A DNA stretch of 64,000 nucleotides from Ovis canadensis (Eukaryota > Chordata > Mammalia > Artiodactyla > Bovidae): NCBI RefSeq assembly GCF_042477335.2, contig NC_091248.1, forward strand, positions 121,232,501 through 121,296,500, read 5' to 3'. The notes under the pieces are model-generated. The model was given only the letters and a program-made list of their open reading frames with translations, had not been told where the DNA came from and did no database searches. Shown here piece after piece: positions 1 to 12,110 of the stretch. Position 1 is the first letter of the stretch; every line of letters starts with the position of its first letter. The translations under genes and the position numbers were made by a program.

Positions 1-301
1 ATAGGCAGCAGCATCAGGAAGTAGGACTGGGTGAAGTCCTCTGTGCTCATCGTGGAGGGTGTGGAGACAGCAACAGAAAGGAGATAAAGTCACAGGCAAG
101 CTCTGGCCACAGAGGGACTGAGGTGCAAGAAAGGAAAGGCCATGTGACCCAATGGGTCTCTGGTTGAGCAGATGATGGAACAATGCTCCAGGGAATCAGT
201 ACCCAGACAGCTTGGTGGATGAAGCTCAAAGTTCAAGCTGCAAACAGACAGTCAGATCTACTCTCCACACTGCCTAAGGCAGCCTGCTGACAAAGGAAGA
301 C

Positions 302-952
302 TCAGTTCAGTTCAGTCGCTCAGTCATGTCCGATTCTTTGCGACCCCATGAATTGCAGCACGCCAGGCCTCCCTGTTCATCACCAACTCCCGGAGTTCAC
401 TCAGACTCACGTCCATCGAGTCAGTGATGCCATCCAGCCATCTAATCCTCTGTTGTCCCCTTCTCCTCCTGCCCCCAATCCCTCCCAGCATCAGAGTCTT
501 TTCCAATGAGTCAACTCTTTGCATGAGGTGGCCAAAGTATTGGAGCTTCAGCTTTAGCATTATTCCTTCCAAAGAAATGCCAGGGCTGATCTCCTTCAGA
601 ATGGACTGGTTGGATCTCCTTGCAGTCCAAGGGACTCTCAAGAGTCTTCTCCAACACCACAGTTCAAACGCATCAATTCTTCGGCGCTCAGCCTTCTTCA
701 CAGTCCAACTCTCACATCCATACATGACCACAGGAAAAACCATAGCCTTGACTAGACAGACCTTAGTCAGCAAAGTAATGTCTCTGCTTTTGAACATACT
801 ATCTAGGTTGGTCATAACTTTTCTTCCAAGGAGTAAGCATCTTTTAATTTCATGGCTGCAGTCACCGTCTGCAGTGATTTTGAGCCCAAAAAAAATAAAG
901 TCTGACACTGTTTCCACTGTTTCCCCATCTATTTAACATGAAGTGATGGGAC
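302..952 (-). mobile_element. BovB LINE, 5'-truncated, minus strand
   Basis: The complement encodes the end of the BovB (RTE) ORF2: [37 protein letters not shown] and QYFGHLM motifs, then [20 protein letters not shown]. The 3' tail is the (CTGAA)n tract at 302-320. Only the last ~650 bp are present; target-site duplication is unclear. Confidence 0.93.
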
Positions 953-2429
953 AGGAAGCCATAGTCATATTGAAAGACTAACTCATCTATCTTCCCCTTG
1001 GGCCAGGACCTCCATCACATCACAGCAGAATGAAGGCTAAGTGGACTCCATCCGTCAGTTAATAATGGTGAGGAAGATGAGCAAGGAGGCTAAAATGATT
1101 TGCTCTGGACTGTGTTCAGTTAGCTGTGCGTTTATGTTTTATAATGTTTATTTTTGACTAAGATTTGTTCAACTTTATGTGAGATTTAGGTTAATGAACA
1201 AAAATTGAATATCTCCAAATACTGCAAGCTATGGTTTTAACCTTTGGTTGAACTAATCAGATTGTTAGTAACTAAAACGCCTTTGCCTCTGCAGTTTATC
1301 TTACCATGAATTATTCAACTAATTTCCGTATCTGTATCTTAATATTAAAAACTACTAATACAGTTTAATGTTTTGGCACTGATTATATTCATTGTACCTG
1401 ATGGCAGAAATTTTGTTTTGTTTTTTTATTTCAAAGGCTAAGTAGTAGCTGAAGAAAGTGTCTGGCAACTCCTGATCTGAAGAGGTCATTCCACAAAGTC
1501 AAACCATATGGCCTGAGTCTCCTTCCTCTTGGGTCCCCCATGGCACAGGGCTTTGTGACCACCTCCTCTTTTAAAATTCTCCATCTTTGACTTCAGATCT
1601 GTTCAGGTGCCTGGTTTTTCTCCTGTTTCCTTATCCATCAAGCGCCCTTCAAACACAGAACTCGTCACCATTTGTGCACTTCCTCTGCCACCATCACTAA
1701 AGTGACCAACCAGGCAGGTTTCAAAGGTGAAATTCCCATATCTCAGAAAAACCTCAGTGTCTGGGCAAACCAGAGCAGTTGGTCACCCTAGCACAACCCA
1801 AATGACTGAGGCTAAATTCAGGTTTCAACTGCAGTCATATTCTCTTCTGCTCCCTTCCTTTACAAACAGATATACACACACTTGAACTTCACCCATGCAT
1901 CTGCTGAAAAGCCTCCTGTAGCTCTTCAGACTGGCATACAAAGCCCTGCACACTGCATCTCAGGCCTCCTTTTTCTGACAGATCTTGCTGCTTTTTTTTT
2001 TTTTTTTTTCCATTCTACAGAGTATAACCATCTACAGGGCCTAAAGGTTTGGTTCCCTTGTTAAACTTCAATTATGGAAAATTTCCTACAGAAAAGAAGA
2101 GAAACAGTACAAAGATCCTCTGTGTTTCACAACCTCAAGTACTACCAACATTTTACCAGTACTGTCTATTGAAAGTATTTGAGTAGGGTTATTCTATGAC
2201 TCAAATATTTCCAGTAGCCTTAACCCAAAAGATTCTGTGGGTTCTAAAGTAGGCAATTGTAGCAACTTTGTGTTGTTTCCGCTAAATGCCAGGGCCATTC
2301 TCAGTCTGTGTTTTCACTGCCTTCAAATTGCCATTTGTGTGTTTGTTCTGTGAATTTGGGGTCTTCCAGTTTTACTTTGCCAATGTCAACAATGGTTATG
2401 TAGGCTCTGCTGCACTTAACTTGCTCAAG
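953..2429. other. Intergenic, old repeat remnants
   Basis: No gene is seen. About 1893-1985 resembles an L2 3' region, followed by a poly-T run (1992-2010). The segment 2063-2180 looks like an old L1 3'UTR. The rest, mostly AT-rich, is unassigned. Confidence 0.4.
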
Positions 2430-2628
2430 TTGCTTCCGTCATGTTCAGTTCTTTTTGACCCTATGGACTGTTGCTCGCCAGGCTCCTCTGTCCTTGGGAT
2501 TCTCCAGGTAAGAACACTGAAGTGGATTGCCATGCCCTGCTCCAGGGGCTTTTCCCAATCCAGGGGTCAAACCTGCATTTCCAGCATTGCGGGCGTAGTC
2601 TTTACCCACTGAGCCACCTGGGAAGCCC
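2430..2628 (-). mobile_element. Bov-tA-type SINE, minus strand
   Basis: Reads on the complement from the tRNA-like head (CTTCCCAGGTGGCTCAGTGG) to the BovB-derived tail. Flanked by imperfect duplications AACTTGCTCAAG (2418) and AACTTAGCTTAAG (2630). Confidence 0.85.
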
Positions 2629-2999
2629 GAACTTAGCTTAAGTCCCTCTAAAAATGGTTCTGCTTATTTTCCTGATTTCTCTGTCTCTTTGGCCGTTTTT
2701 AATGAGTACTCAGCAACACAGATCCTGCAACTGTCTGTTTTCTCATTAAGCAGTTGGGTAATTTCACATTATTCTTTATTTTAAGGAGTTCTACATTAGT
2801 CCTAAACTACCTGTTTCTGTTCTCATATAAAAATATCAAGAAGGAAAATCTTAAGATCCCTTTGTCCATTGTTTTCTCTCAAAACCAGGTTTTAATTACT
2901 TTCCAAATCTCTCCTCCAGCTTTCCTAAAGAAAGCTTAGGATCATATCTCTGAATTATTAGACATTCTCACCCAGGGTATAATGGCAAAGTCGTTCTCT

Positions 3000-3078
3000 G
3001 GAAAAGAAAGGGAGGAAGGAAGGAAGCGATATTAGGAGGAAGAGAAAGAGGGAAGGAAAAAGGAGAAAAAGAAAAGAA
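3000..3078. repeat. Purine-rich GA/GGAA tract
   Basis: Almost all A and G on the + strand, with repeated GGAA and GAAAG units; low complexity, no coding value. Confidence 0.75.
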
Positions 3079-3336
3079 ATCCCTATGTGTAGAATTTTTT
3101 AAATTTCCATTGTGTAAATTCACCCACCATGATGGAATTTGAACTAACAAGATGTCACTGGACCGGAAGTTGGGGGAAGAGATGCACACCATCCATGCCC
3201 TCTTGCTATAGGAATCAACTACAACTGCATACTCTGTCTTCTCAGGCAAAACAGAAGAAAGATAGAACTTAATGATTCCACAGCTATACAACCCAGATTT
3301 CAACATAGTACTAGTTCTGTAGATTTCCACACAATG

Positions 3337-3478
3337 CTAGTTCTGTGACCTTGGGCAAGTTGCTTAACTCCTGGGAGGTTCGATTTCCTCATCTTTAAAC
3401 TAGAGGTAATAAACATCTCTGTCTCATGGGGTTACTGTTGTAACAAGCAAAATTCTTAGAATAGTGCCTTGCATACCT
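3337..3478 (+). mobile_element. MIR SINE remnant
   Basis: Shows the MIR core order: TGTGACCTTGGGCAAGTTGC, then CTCATCTTTAAA, GGTAATAA and GTGCCTTGCATAC. Old and diverged. Confidence 0.8.
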
Positions 3479-3790
3479 TAGCCACTGTAACGCATTTCAT
3501 GCTATTATTCGGGACCAAAAATCAAATGGTGTTACATAGACTTATCGCCACTAGGTGCCACCCTCCTCATTTCTGCAGCACAAACCCTTTCTGCAGTTAT
3601 TTGCTACTCAATAGGAAAGAGGTCATTAATTCAATCACAGGAGAGAACTGACATTTTCCCCCCTTTCATCTCCCAGTTTAAGCTTCATATTTTCCCTTGA
3701 AAATCCACTAGGAACCCAGTTAGTGATCCTTGAGTGCAACCATCTGTAAAACTTCAGGCAGAAGTTATTTTCAATCTTATAAGAAATAAA

Positions 3791-4518
3791 TGATGAAAGT
3801 GAAAGAGGAAAGTGAAAAAGTTGGCTTAAAGCTTAACATTCAGAAAACGAAGATCATGGCATCTGGTCCCATCACTTCATGGGAAATAGATGGGGAAACA
3901 GTAGAAAGTGTCAGACTTTATTTTTCTGGGCTCCAAAATCACTGCAGATGGTGACTGCAGCCATGAAATTAAAAGACGCTTACTCCTTGGAAGAAAAGTT
4001 ATGACCAACCTAGACAGCATATTCAAAAGCAGAGACATTACTTTGCCGACTAAGGTCCGTCTAGTCAAGGCTATGATTTTTCCAGTAGTCATGTATAGAT
4101 GTGAGAGTTGGACTGTGAAGAAGGCTGAGCGCCAAAGAATTGATGCGTTTGAAGTGTGGTGTTGGAGAAGACTCTTGAGAGTCCCTTGGACTGCAAGGAG
4201 ATCCAACCAGTCCATTCTGAAGGAGATGAACCCTGGGATTTCTTTGGAAGGAATGATGCTAAAGCTGAAACTCCAGTACTTTGGACACCTCATGCGAAGA
4301 GTTGATTCACTGGAAAAGACTCTGATGCTGGGAGAGACTGGGGGCAGGAGGAGAAGGGGACAACAGAGGATTAGATGGCTGGATGGCATCACTGACTCGA
4401 TGGACGTGTGTCTGAGTGAACTCTGGGAGATGGTGATGGACAGGGAGGCCTGGCGTGCTGCAATTCATGGGGTCGCAAAGAGTCGGACATGACTGAGTGA
4501 CTGAACTGAACTGAACTG
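3791..4518 (+). mobile_element. BovB LINE, 5'-truncated, with 10-bp target duplication
   Basis: ORF2 end region on the + strand ([50 protein letters not shown]) with a (CTGAA)n tail. AAGAAATAAA is duplicated at 3781-3790 and 4519-4528, so this is a complete, well-preserved insertion event of ~730 bp. The RT core is missing; no function. Confidence 0.95.
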
Positions 4519-4900
4519 AAGAAATAAAACCAAAGTTATAGTAGTTCCTGTTAGAGAAGGGTCAGCCCCCGATACTTTCCTCGCCTCTCTCTTCTCGCTC
4601 AAAAGAAGACAAGATGGCTTCAAATGTGACTCCTCTTATCACATCACTCAATTCCCTGAAATGCTCTCCCAGAAAGGAGACTGACCTAAATCAGTTGAAC
4701 AATAGTTCAAGTCTGTAAATATTTACTGAGCTACTGTATATGTGAGATACTATGGCAAGCAGTAACAATATAAGGTGAATAAGAACCATACAGAAAGGAA
4801 CCTACCTATCACAAATTTACTAAATATTTGTAGAAATAAAATATTAATTTTTAATAAACCCAACAATTACTTTAACAACTTACATAGAAGAATAAAAGCA

Positions 4901-5110
4901 TCTATGGTGGCATTGGTGGTAAAGAATCCAGCTGCCAGAGCAGGAGGAAGAGACACGGTTTCAGTCTCTGGGTCGGAAAGATCCCCTGGGGGAGGAAATG
5001 GCAACCCACCCCAGTATTCTTGCCTGGAGAATCCCATGGACAGAGGAGCTTGGTGGGCTACAGTCTATGGGGTCACAAAGAGTCAGACAGGACTGAGTGT
5101 CTGAGCACTA
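4901..5110 (+). mobile_element. Bov-tA-type SINE
   Basis: tRNA-like head (GGTAAAGAATCCAGCTGCC), then CCCCAGTATTCTTGCCTGG and the BovB-like tail AAAGAGTCAGACAGGACTGAG. Head end is diverged. Confidence 0.88.
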
Positions 5111-5199
5111 GACAGTAAGGCATACTTACCTCTTCCAGATATGAAGACATACTGCTAAGTTATAGTCGGACTAATAACACAGGAAAATGAGGATGAAAA

Positions 5200-5850
5200 T
5201 GGACTCATTTATCCACTGGAACTCAAGATATGATAAAATGTGAACCACCTAAAGTGGGCAAAGGATAGATCATTCATTAAATGATACTGCGGATGAGGCT
5301 CACTGGAAGTTGGCTTCCTTCCTCTTACTTTATACAAAAGTATCCAAATGGATGAAAGACCTAAATATGGAAGGTAAAATTACAAAATCATAGAAGAAAA
5401 TATAGAATAATTTTGTGACTAAAGGGTAAGCCAAAAGCTCAAAAATTGGTTGGAGTTCCAGTCAATGAAAGGCACAGATGGTTGTCAAGGAGAAGACTTT
5501 CACAACATAACAGACCACTGGCTAGACTATATAAGGAAAACCAGGGCACACACACACAGAGAGAGGCAGAGGAGACTCGGTGGCTATCAAGAGAGGCCCT
5601 CACTCTCATCTATAACCAGAAAGGTCCAACAATAATATTCTATTCTGCATTCATCAGAATGGCCCCAAATCACCACATGTTGGCGAGGAAGTGGAGAAAG
5701 GAAAGCTTGGTGTCACCAGCTGGAGTGTGAAGCTGTACAATCATCCTGGAGAGCAATCTATCAGGACTTGGTGAAATAAAGGATTCACATATGCTTTGGT
5801 TCACTCCTGGGAACATTCCCAAGAGAAGCTGTAGCACAGATTCAGGGAGA
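5200..5850 (+). mobile_element. Old L1 LINE fragment
   Basis: Degenerate text of the L1 ORF2 3' part: a GAAAGACCTAAATATGGAAGG-like stretch (about 5353) and the CCCAAATCACCACATGTTGG to GGTGTCACCAGC region (about 5660-5720). Many frame breaks; an ancient copy. Confidence 0.6.
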
Positions 5851-6232
5851 CAGAGATGAGGATGTTCCTCCCGGCACGGTTTATGGAGGTAGGACTCTGA
5901 GTTTTCACTGTTGGGGGTGTGTTTTCAGTCCCTGGCTGGGTAACCTAAGATCCCTCAAGCCTCTAGGTTCCAATTAAAAAAAAAAAAAAAAAGGTCTCTT
6001 TAAGAACGATTCCCCAAATTGCGTATTGTCAAGTATGTGTACATTAACCCAAAAGCCTGAAAATACATTTCCTCACTGATTTGTTTACAGCGTGTGGTGC
6101 TCTTTTGCAATTCTTAGCAAAGGAACAGAACAGACAGGGATATTAAACCAGAAGAGAGTGAAGACTGTGCAGGCCTTTAAAATCAGGAGGAATAACCAGG
6201 CAGATGCAAAGGGTCTTTTGCGTAACTGGGCA

Positions 6233-6545
6233 GTGAAAGTGAAAGTCGCTCAGTCATATCCTACTCTTTGTGACCTCATGGACATACAGGCCATGGAATT
6301 ATCCAGGCCAGAATACTGGAGTGGGTAGCCCTTCCCTTCTCCAGGGGATCTTCCCAACCCGGGGATAGAACCCAGGTCACCCACACTGCAGGCGGATTCT
6401 TTACCAGGTGAGCCACAAGGGAAGCCCAAGAAAACTGGAATGGGTAGCCTCTATGTTCTCCAGCAGATCTTCCCGACCCAGGAGTTGAACCAGGGTCTCC
6501 TGCACTGCAGGAAGATTCTTTACAAACTGAGCTATCAGGAAGCCC
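6233..6545 (-). mobile_element. Bov-A2 SINE dimer, minus strand
   Basis: Two BovA units in tandem, each ending in a GAGCCACAAGGGAAGCCC-like head on the + strand (about 6408 and 6530), and a GAAAGTGAAAGTCGCTCAGT tail at the start. Dimeric layout defines Bov-A2. Confidence 0.9.
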
Positions 6546-7124
6546 TGAGTGGCTGCCAGTCGGCAAACATATGCCATCATTGACTTGTGCACTGTTGGCT
6601 ACCATAGGCTGCATTAAAAATAAAAATTAAAAAATCCACCAGGCACACATGTTGAATCAGAAGCTAGAATGTTATTTTGTTTTAAGGAGGTGGTTCTGGG
6701 TCCAAGAAAGGGACTCGACCACTGGAGAGTTTAGAAATCCCAGTTGCAAAATACTCACTAGGTTTGTTCATTTTTCTCACGGAAGGAACACAAAGATAAA
6801 AATACTTGAGTGGCCTGAAATGTGCTTAGGGAATGACCTTGGAAGTAAAGAAGGAAAAGGACATCACAGACATTCTTTCAGGCACAGTTCCCACGGACAG
6901 AGCTGAATAACAAGTTCTCTAGCAGTTTTGAAACTGAAATCTGGTCAGGGAAAGGTGATCAGGTGCCCTCTTTGAGAATAATTTCCAACCCAGGACGCAG
7001 CCACCACAGTTTAGTGTCAAGTTCACAGAGGTCAGGAGCTAGAATGTTATTTTGTCCTAGGGAGCTGGTTCTGGATCCAAGAAAGGCACTCGACCACTGA
7101 AGGGTTTAGAAATCATAGCTCCAA

Positions 7125-7258
7125 TTTCCACAGGTTCAATTCCCACCTCCACCACTTATAAGCTTTATGACCTTATGCAAGTTTCTGAATCTCTTCGTGC
7201 CTCAGTTTCCCCATCAATAAAACAGGGACCATGGTGATAATAGTACGCACCTGAACAG
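7125..7258 (+). mobile_element. MIR SINE remnant
   Basis: TTATGACCTTATGCAAGTT, CTCAGTTTCCCCATCAATAA and GGTGATAATAGTACGCACCT are in MIR order. Confidence 0.75.
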
Positions 7259-7264
7259 CCATTT

Positions 7265-7510
7265 TAGAGGACAGTTTTGTCAGTTTCTCAAAGAATTGAA
7301 CATAAACTGAATGTCAGACCCAATTATTTCACTGCCAGGTATCTACTCATGAGAAATAAAAGCTTTCTCATACTAAAACATGTATGTAAATACTCCTGGC
7401 AGCATTGTTTGCAATGGCCAACAACTGCAAATATTCCAAATGCCCATCAAATGGTGAATGGATAAACAGAATGTGGTATATCCATGCAATGGGGTGATTC
7501 AAAGCCCTCA
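7265..7510 (+). mobile_element. Old L1 LINE fragment
   Basis: Shows the conserved L1 3' region: ACCCAATTATTTCACTGCC, GCAGCATTGTTTGCAATGGC, AATGCCCATCAAATGGTGAA and GGATAAACAGAATGTGGTAT. Confidence 0.8.
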
Positions 7511-7693
7511 GGAGACATCTAGTGGTTGTATGACCTCAGAAAGTGCCCCAGTTTTCAGACAGTTCCCACTTCTACTCCCAGCCTCCAGGAGAAACCATTG
7601 CTGTTTTCTACCTTCTCTGACAACTTCATATAAATGAAATCACATGATATGGAATCCTTTGCATCTGTTTTCTTTCACTGGGCATATCTTTTG

Positions 7694-7865
7694 TCACAGC
7701 TGGAGTTGGAACATGCTACTGGCATCTAGTGGGTGAAAGTCAGGGCACGGCATATGAGAAGCCCACCCCCCCAGCCCCCCAGGCCCCCCCCGACATCCTC
7801 ACCCCCAAACACACAAAGAATCGTCTGGTCCAAAATGTCAGTAGTGCTGAGGTTGAGATATTCTG
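7694..7865 (+). mobile_element. MER5A-like hAT-Charlie DNA transposon remnant
   Basis: ACTGGCATCTAGTGGGTGAA, then CAAAGAATCGTCTGGTCCAA, AATGTCAGTAGTGCTGAGG and TTGAGA follow the MER5A order. The 5' part is weak. A C-run (7767-7791) interrupts it. Confidence 0.75.
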
Positions 7866-7869
7866 CACT

Positions 7870-8716
7870 ACTGGGAAGTGTGACTCGATGAACCAAAGAA
7901 TTGTTCTCTAGACTTGAATTTAAGGATTGTCCTTTCAAATTCTGAGAAAAATCTCTAAAAGTATTTCCACACCCTCGCCCTTTGCACAATTTAAAATTGG
8001 TCTCTCTAGCAATTATGTTTTTAAAGAAGTCCCCGGGATGGGAGAAATATCACAATTATTATATCAGAGGCCCTGTGATGCTCTGCACAGATTCTCTTTC
8101 AGACATGACCAAGCGCCACTCATAGCTTGTTGCCAGCAGACAGCTACACCTCGGTCAAGGTCAAGCCCTCCTCTGAGGGCAGCTCACACCCTATGACAGC
8201 TTTATTGCAGGGTTGGGGGGCGGCAGACGGAAGATGGCAAGTAAAGAGCAACTCTGAAGGACCATCCTAGCTTCAGAATTCCCTGGAGGTTGGCTGGGCC
8301 TTTGTTCAGACAGCATCACAGCACAGGGTCTTTCTCTCCTCCCCTTCTCATCCCTTCCTTTCCAAAGGGGACAATCATAAAGTCTATCCCCAGTGGAGTT
8401 TCTCCTTTCTAATCTCCAAGAGTCAACTTTCCAACTGTGACACCCGGAAACAATGACTCGGGCTTCTAAAATTTATTTTGAAACATGAAGATTTTTAATG
8501 TATATTAAATCCAACAGTGACAGAAAAATTCCTGCATACTAACCTCTAGTGACAGAAAGCCATCACTGGTTATTTCAGGATAGAGGTGGGGGGAGGGGCG
8601 GGGTATTGCCAAGAGACACGAGGCACTCTGGGGGTGACAGGTGTATTCACTCTCAATGGTGACGGTTTCACAGGTACATGCATATGTCATCATAGATTAA
8701 AGATTATACTTGAAAT
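7870..8716. other. Intergenic, no named feature
   Basis: I see no gene and no repeat that I can name. A GC-rich patch lies at 8588-8605. Confidence 0.4.
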
Positions 8717-8727
8717 ATGTGTAGTTT

Positions 8728-8955
8728 GGGGCTTCCCAGGTGGCACTAGTGGTAAAGAACCCACCTGCCAATGCAGGAGACATAAGAGATTCGGGTTCGA
8801 TCCCTGGGTCAGGAAGATCCCCTGGAGGAGGGCCTGGCAACCCACTTCAGTATTCTTGCCTGGAGAACCCCATGGACAGAGAAGCCTGGCGGGCTACAGC
8901 CCATAAGGTCTCAAAGAGTCAGACACGACTGAAGCGGCTTAGCACGCACACACAC
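8728..8955 (+). mobile_element. Bov-tA SINE with 11-bp target duplication
   Basis: Complete tRNA-like head, body and BovB-like tail ending in a short CA tract. ATGTGTAGTTT (8717-8727) and ATGTGCAGTTT (8956-8966) flank it. Confidence 0.93.
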
Positions 8956-9144
8956 ATGTGCAGTTTATCATATGGCAGTCACACCTCAATATGAAGCTGT
9001 TTTAGAAAGAAGAGGGGAAGGCCTGAGAGGGACGCTGAAAACTTAAGAAAAGTATGTATAATCTCTGCTACAGATATTTTCAGTTTTTCCACTGGTTTTT
9101 GCTTTTATCCATGTCCAGTATGTACGTATTTTACAAAGGTATGT

Positions 9145-9278
9145 GCAGGTTAAGTTGCTTCAGGCATGTCCAACTCTTTGCCACCTTATGGACTGTAGCC
9201 CACTAGGCTCCTCTGTCCATGGGATTCTCCAGGCAAGAATACTGGAGTGGGCTGCCATTTCCTCCTCCAGGGATCTTA
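9145..9278 (-). mobile_element. Bov-tA-type SINE, head missing
   Basis: Minus strand, tail side intact (CCAACTCTTTGCCACC, GACTGTAGCCCAC, CAAGAATACTGGAGTGGG). Stops at CTCCAGGGATCTT without the tRNA-like head. TTACAAAG occurs on both sides. Confidence 0.8.
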
Positions 9279-9359
9279 CTTACAAAGTGATAATGACAGT
9301 ATATATTAGCTGTTCTCAGCTATGATGTTGTCATACTGGTTTGTCCTGATGACCTGCAA

Positions 9360-10740
9360 GGTGTTCCAACTAAATTTGTTATTAAATCATGTTGAAAATA
9401 CCCAGTTTGCCAAGATTTACCTCTTTTAATATAGCACAGCATACCCAAGATTAGAACCACAATAATATCAACTTGGGTCTCTTGCATTTGGATGTGGTTT
9501 CTTATGTGTGGAAGCTAGCACACAGAATTTCACATCACCCTTGGCAAATCCTTAGGAAAATGTCAGGCACTGAGAACCAGTGATGTAAATACCCTGTTGT
9601 ATCTTGGCAAATACAATGGCCTTCATAATTGACATTTTCCTTAAATCAAAATAAAATATACAAATGCTCATAAATCTTATAAATAAATCTCCCCTATTCT
9701 GCCAGTACAAGTTCCTAAAGGCAAATTCTTTCCTTTTTCAATTTTTCTTCCTGACTCCATCTCTCTGCCCTTCTTTCCTGATTGTCTTCCTTTGTGGGTA
9801 GATAATATACTCACATGGGTCAAAAATTAAAAAGTGTTAAACATTAGCTACAACAAAAACTACATTAGATACAACAAAAACTCTCCCCTTGCCCTGCTCC
9901 CAGGCACCTAGCTTCCCTCCTCAAAAGCAACTGGTTTCATCGGGGTTTTTTTTGTCAGTATCAATGAACATATATGTGTATATGATATATTCACAGACCT
10001 AGAGATTATTTAAACTCTTCAAAAAAAGATTAAAAATTATTTGCTCTGTTTTACACCTTGTTTTCCCCTTTTTAATATATAGTATATCTTCCAATATTAA
10101 CACATAAAGAATTTCCAAATTCTTTTATAGTTGAAAATATTATAAATATTGGTTTAATGAATTAGCCCCGTATCGATAAACATTTAGGTAGTTTTCCAAT
10201 CTTTTGTTACTATAAACAATACTGTAATACATAACCTCACAGCTCATCACACTGCATGTAAGTAAACGTGTTTATAGTATAAATTCTTAAAAAGGGAATT
10301 ACTAGGTCAAAGGGTGTGTGCATGTTTAAAACACAAAGGTACTGCTAAACTGACTTACACTCCCACCACTTACATAAGACAATGGTTTTCCACAGATCCC
10401 TGCCAACACCCTGAGTCATAAACCTTTTTGATCTCTGCCAACTTGATAGATGAAAACATAGCATAGTGTAATTTTAACTTGCAATTTTCATGTAGACAAG
10501 CAGGTTTGTGTTTGAGAGCCATCTATTTGTCCATTTCTGTGAAAGCTCTGTTCATATGATTTGCCTGCTCTCCCATGAACTTCTGTTCTTTTACTTTGAT
10601 TTTTTTCAACTCTTTCTACACGAGGATAACTAGCTTTTTGACTGTGAAAACGAACCCAAATATTTTTCCCAGTCATTTTTTCGACTGGCTGGATTTTGCC
10701 AGATTTTTTAAATTTTATGTAATTGTATTAAGTGTTCTCT
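9360..10740. other. AT-rich intergenic DNA, probably ancient L1 3' end
   Basis: AT-rich DNA. Phrases such as TAGGTCAAAGGGTGTGTGCA and TACACTCCCACCACTTAC with the following thumb-like text resemble L1 3' sequences on the minus strand. Strongly diverged, boundaries uncertain; no gene. Confidence 0.45.
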
Positions 10741-10845
10741 TTTTACCAGAGACGAGGATGAGACAGGCTGGGACCTGGAATCGTTTACTTTGCTGCAATG
10801 CTTGCACTTAGACACACCTCTCCTGGAGCAACAAAATACAAGGAA

Positions 10846-10914
10846 CCAGGCTCCTCTGTCCACAGGATTCTCTAGGCAAGAGTACCGGAGTGGGTTGCCA
10901 TTTCCTTCTCCAAA
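10846..10914 (-). mobile_element. Short BovA/Bov-tA fragment
   Basis: CCAGGCTCCTCTGTCC, CAAGAGTACCGGAGTGGG and CATTTCCTTCTCC only; both ends missing. Confidence 0.75.
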
Positions 10915-11186
10915 CAAAGAAACTATCTGGGACTAAACATAACTGCATCTATGCACAGGGCAAATTCTGGACAAAAGATACAAAGAGACCAAAAAAACCC
11001 AACCGCCACTTCTAAAGGGCCTGGAGCAAAAGCTGGGGTTTGGAACCAAGAGCTGGGTACTAAGCATGCCTCCTGTACACACCACCAGCTGAAGGGTGGA
11101 CAAATCACCTAAGCTACACCACCACCCCCGCCCTGATCCCTGGATACATCCCTACTTCACCCCACATTAGGAGCCAGCTTGGTGTG

Positions 11187-11210
11187 GCGGGGGGCGGGGG
11201 GGGGGGGTGG
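11187..11210 (+). repeat. G-rich tract upstream of GSTK1
   Basis: A 12-G run (11196-11207) with neighbouring G-runs; G-quadruplex-prone by sequence. Confidence 0.7.
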
Positions 11211-11355
11211 CCGGGGCACACTTGGGGAGTGAGCAAGGGAATCTGTGGTTTGTTCACGAACACCCCCTCCCCCCACCCCGCCAGCAGGAGACCCAATGAC
11301 GCCTTCCCTGAATTTTCTATCAGGCCTCTGATCCATTTCTATTGCATAAAAAGCA

Positions 11356-11550
11356 CCAGTGGTCACGAACCGCCTGCCACTGCAGGAGACCAAAGAGGCG
11401 GCTCCATCCCTGGGCGGGGAAGATCCCCTGGAGTAGGAAATGGCAACCCACTCCAGTATTCGTGCCTGCGAAATCCCACGGACATGGAGGCCTGATAGGC
11501 TACAGTCCATGGAGTTACAAAGAATCGGACACGACCGAGCACGCTCCCAC
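11356..11550 (+). mobile_element. Bov-tA SINE just upstream of the GSTK1 promoter
   Basis: CGCCTGCCACTGCAGGAGAC, CACTCCAGTATTCGTGCCTG and AGAATCGGACACGACCGAGC mark head, body and tail. It is somewhat CpG-enriched and lies about 450 bp before the GSTK1 ATG. Confidence 0.88.
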
Positions 11551-11699
11551 GCAGAAGTTCGAAGGAGGCCAAGAACTCCGGTCAGCAACAAGCCTTCTCT
11601 GGTTCAGAGAGGTCAACAGGCTTGCCAGAGGTGCACAGCTAAGTGTAGGGGCGAGCATTTCAAACCTCGCCCCTTTACCCCACACTCCTCCCCAGGGCA

Positions 11700-12110
11700 G
11701 GGTAGTCACACCCCCCATCCCCCCGAACAGAGCGGGTGAGCACACCTGCGAGCTCCCCAGGGGACCCCCTCACCCTCGCCCCCCGCGGGTGCCCTCAGGG
11801 AACCCCGGCACACACCAACCGCCCACCGGACCCTGTCCCGGGGGCGGATTCCCCCGGGAGGAGGCGCGGCCCGGGCGGTCGGGGGCGGTCCTCGGGGGAG
11901 GTGGGGAGCGGGGGCGGGGCCGCCGCGCTCTGCAGGAAGGACGCAAGCGCCGCGGGTTTCCGGGGGCCAAGTTCGCTTCGCGATCACGAGTCTGCAGCAT
12001 GGGGTCCGTGCCCCGAACACTCGAGCTGTTCTACGATGTCCTGTCCCCCTACTCCTGGCTGGCCTTCGAGGTGACGCCGGGAAGCAGCTTCGCCCGGGGC
12101 TTGGGGAGAC
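11700..12110 (+). promoter_or_regulatory. GSTK1: GC-rich CpG-island promoter of GSTK1
   Basis: This block is very rich in G, C and CpG and ends over coding exon 1. It has a consensus Sp1 GC box (GGGGCGGGGC, 11911-11920) about 80 bp before the ATG and no TATA box, as expected for a housekeeping promoter. The exact transcription start cannot be read from sequence alone. Confidence 0.75.

Noticed and set aside
302-936. Long open frames on both strands over BovB copies (also at 3877-4492, 30085-30861, 31777-32354, 52433-52841)
   Set aside because: They are ORF2 ends of BovB LINEs or their antisense; they lack the endonuclease and RT core and are bounded by target duplications.
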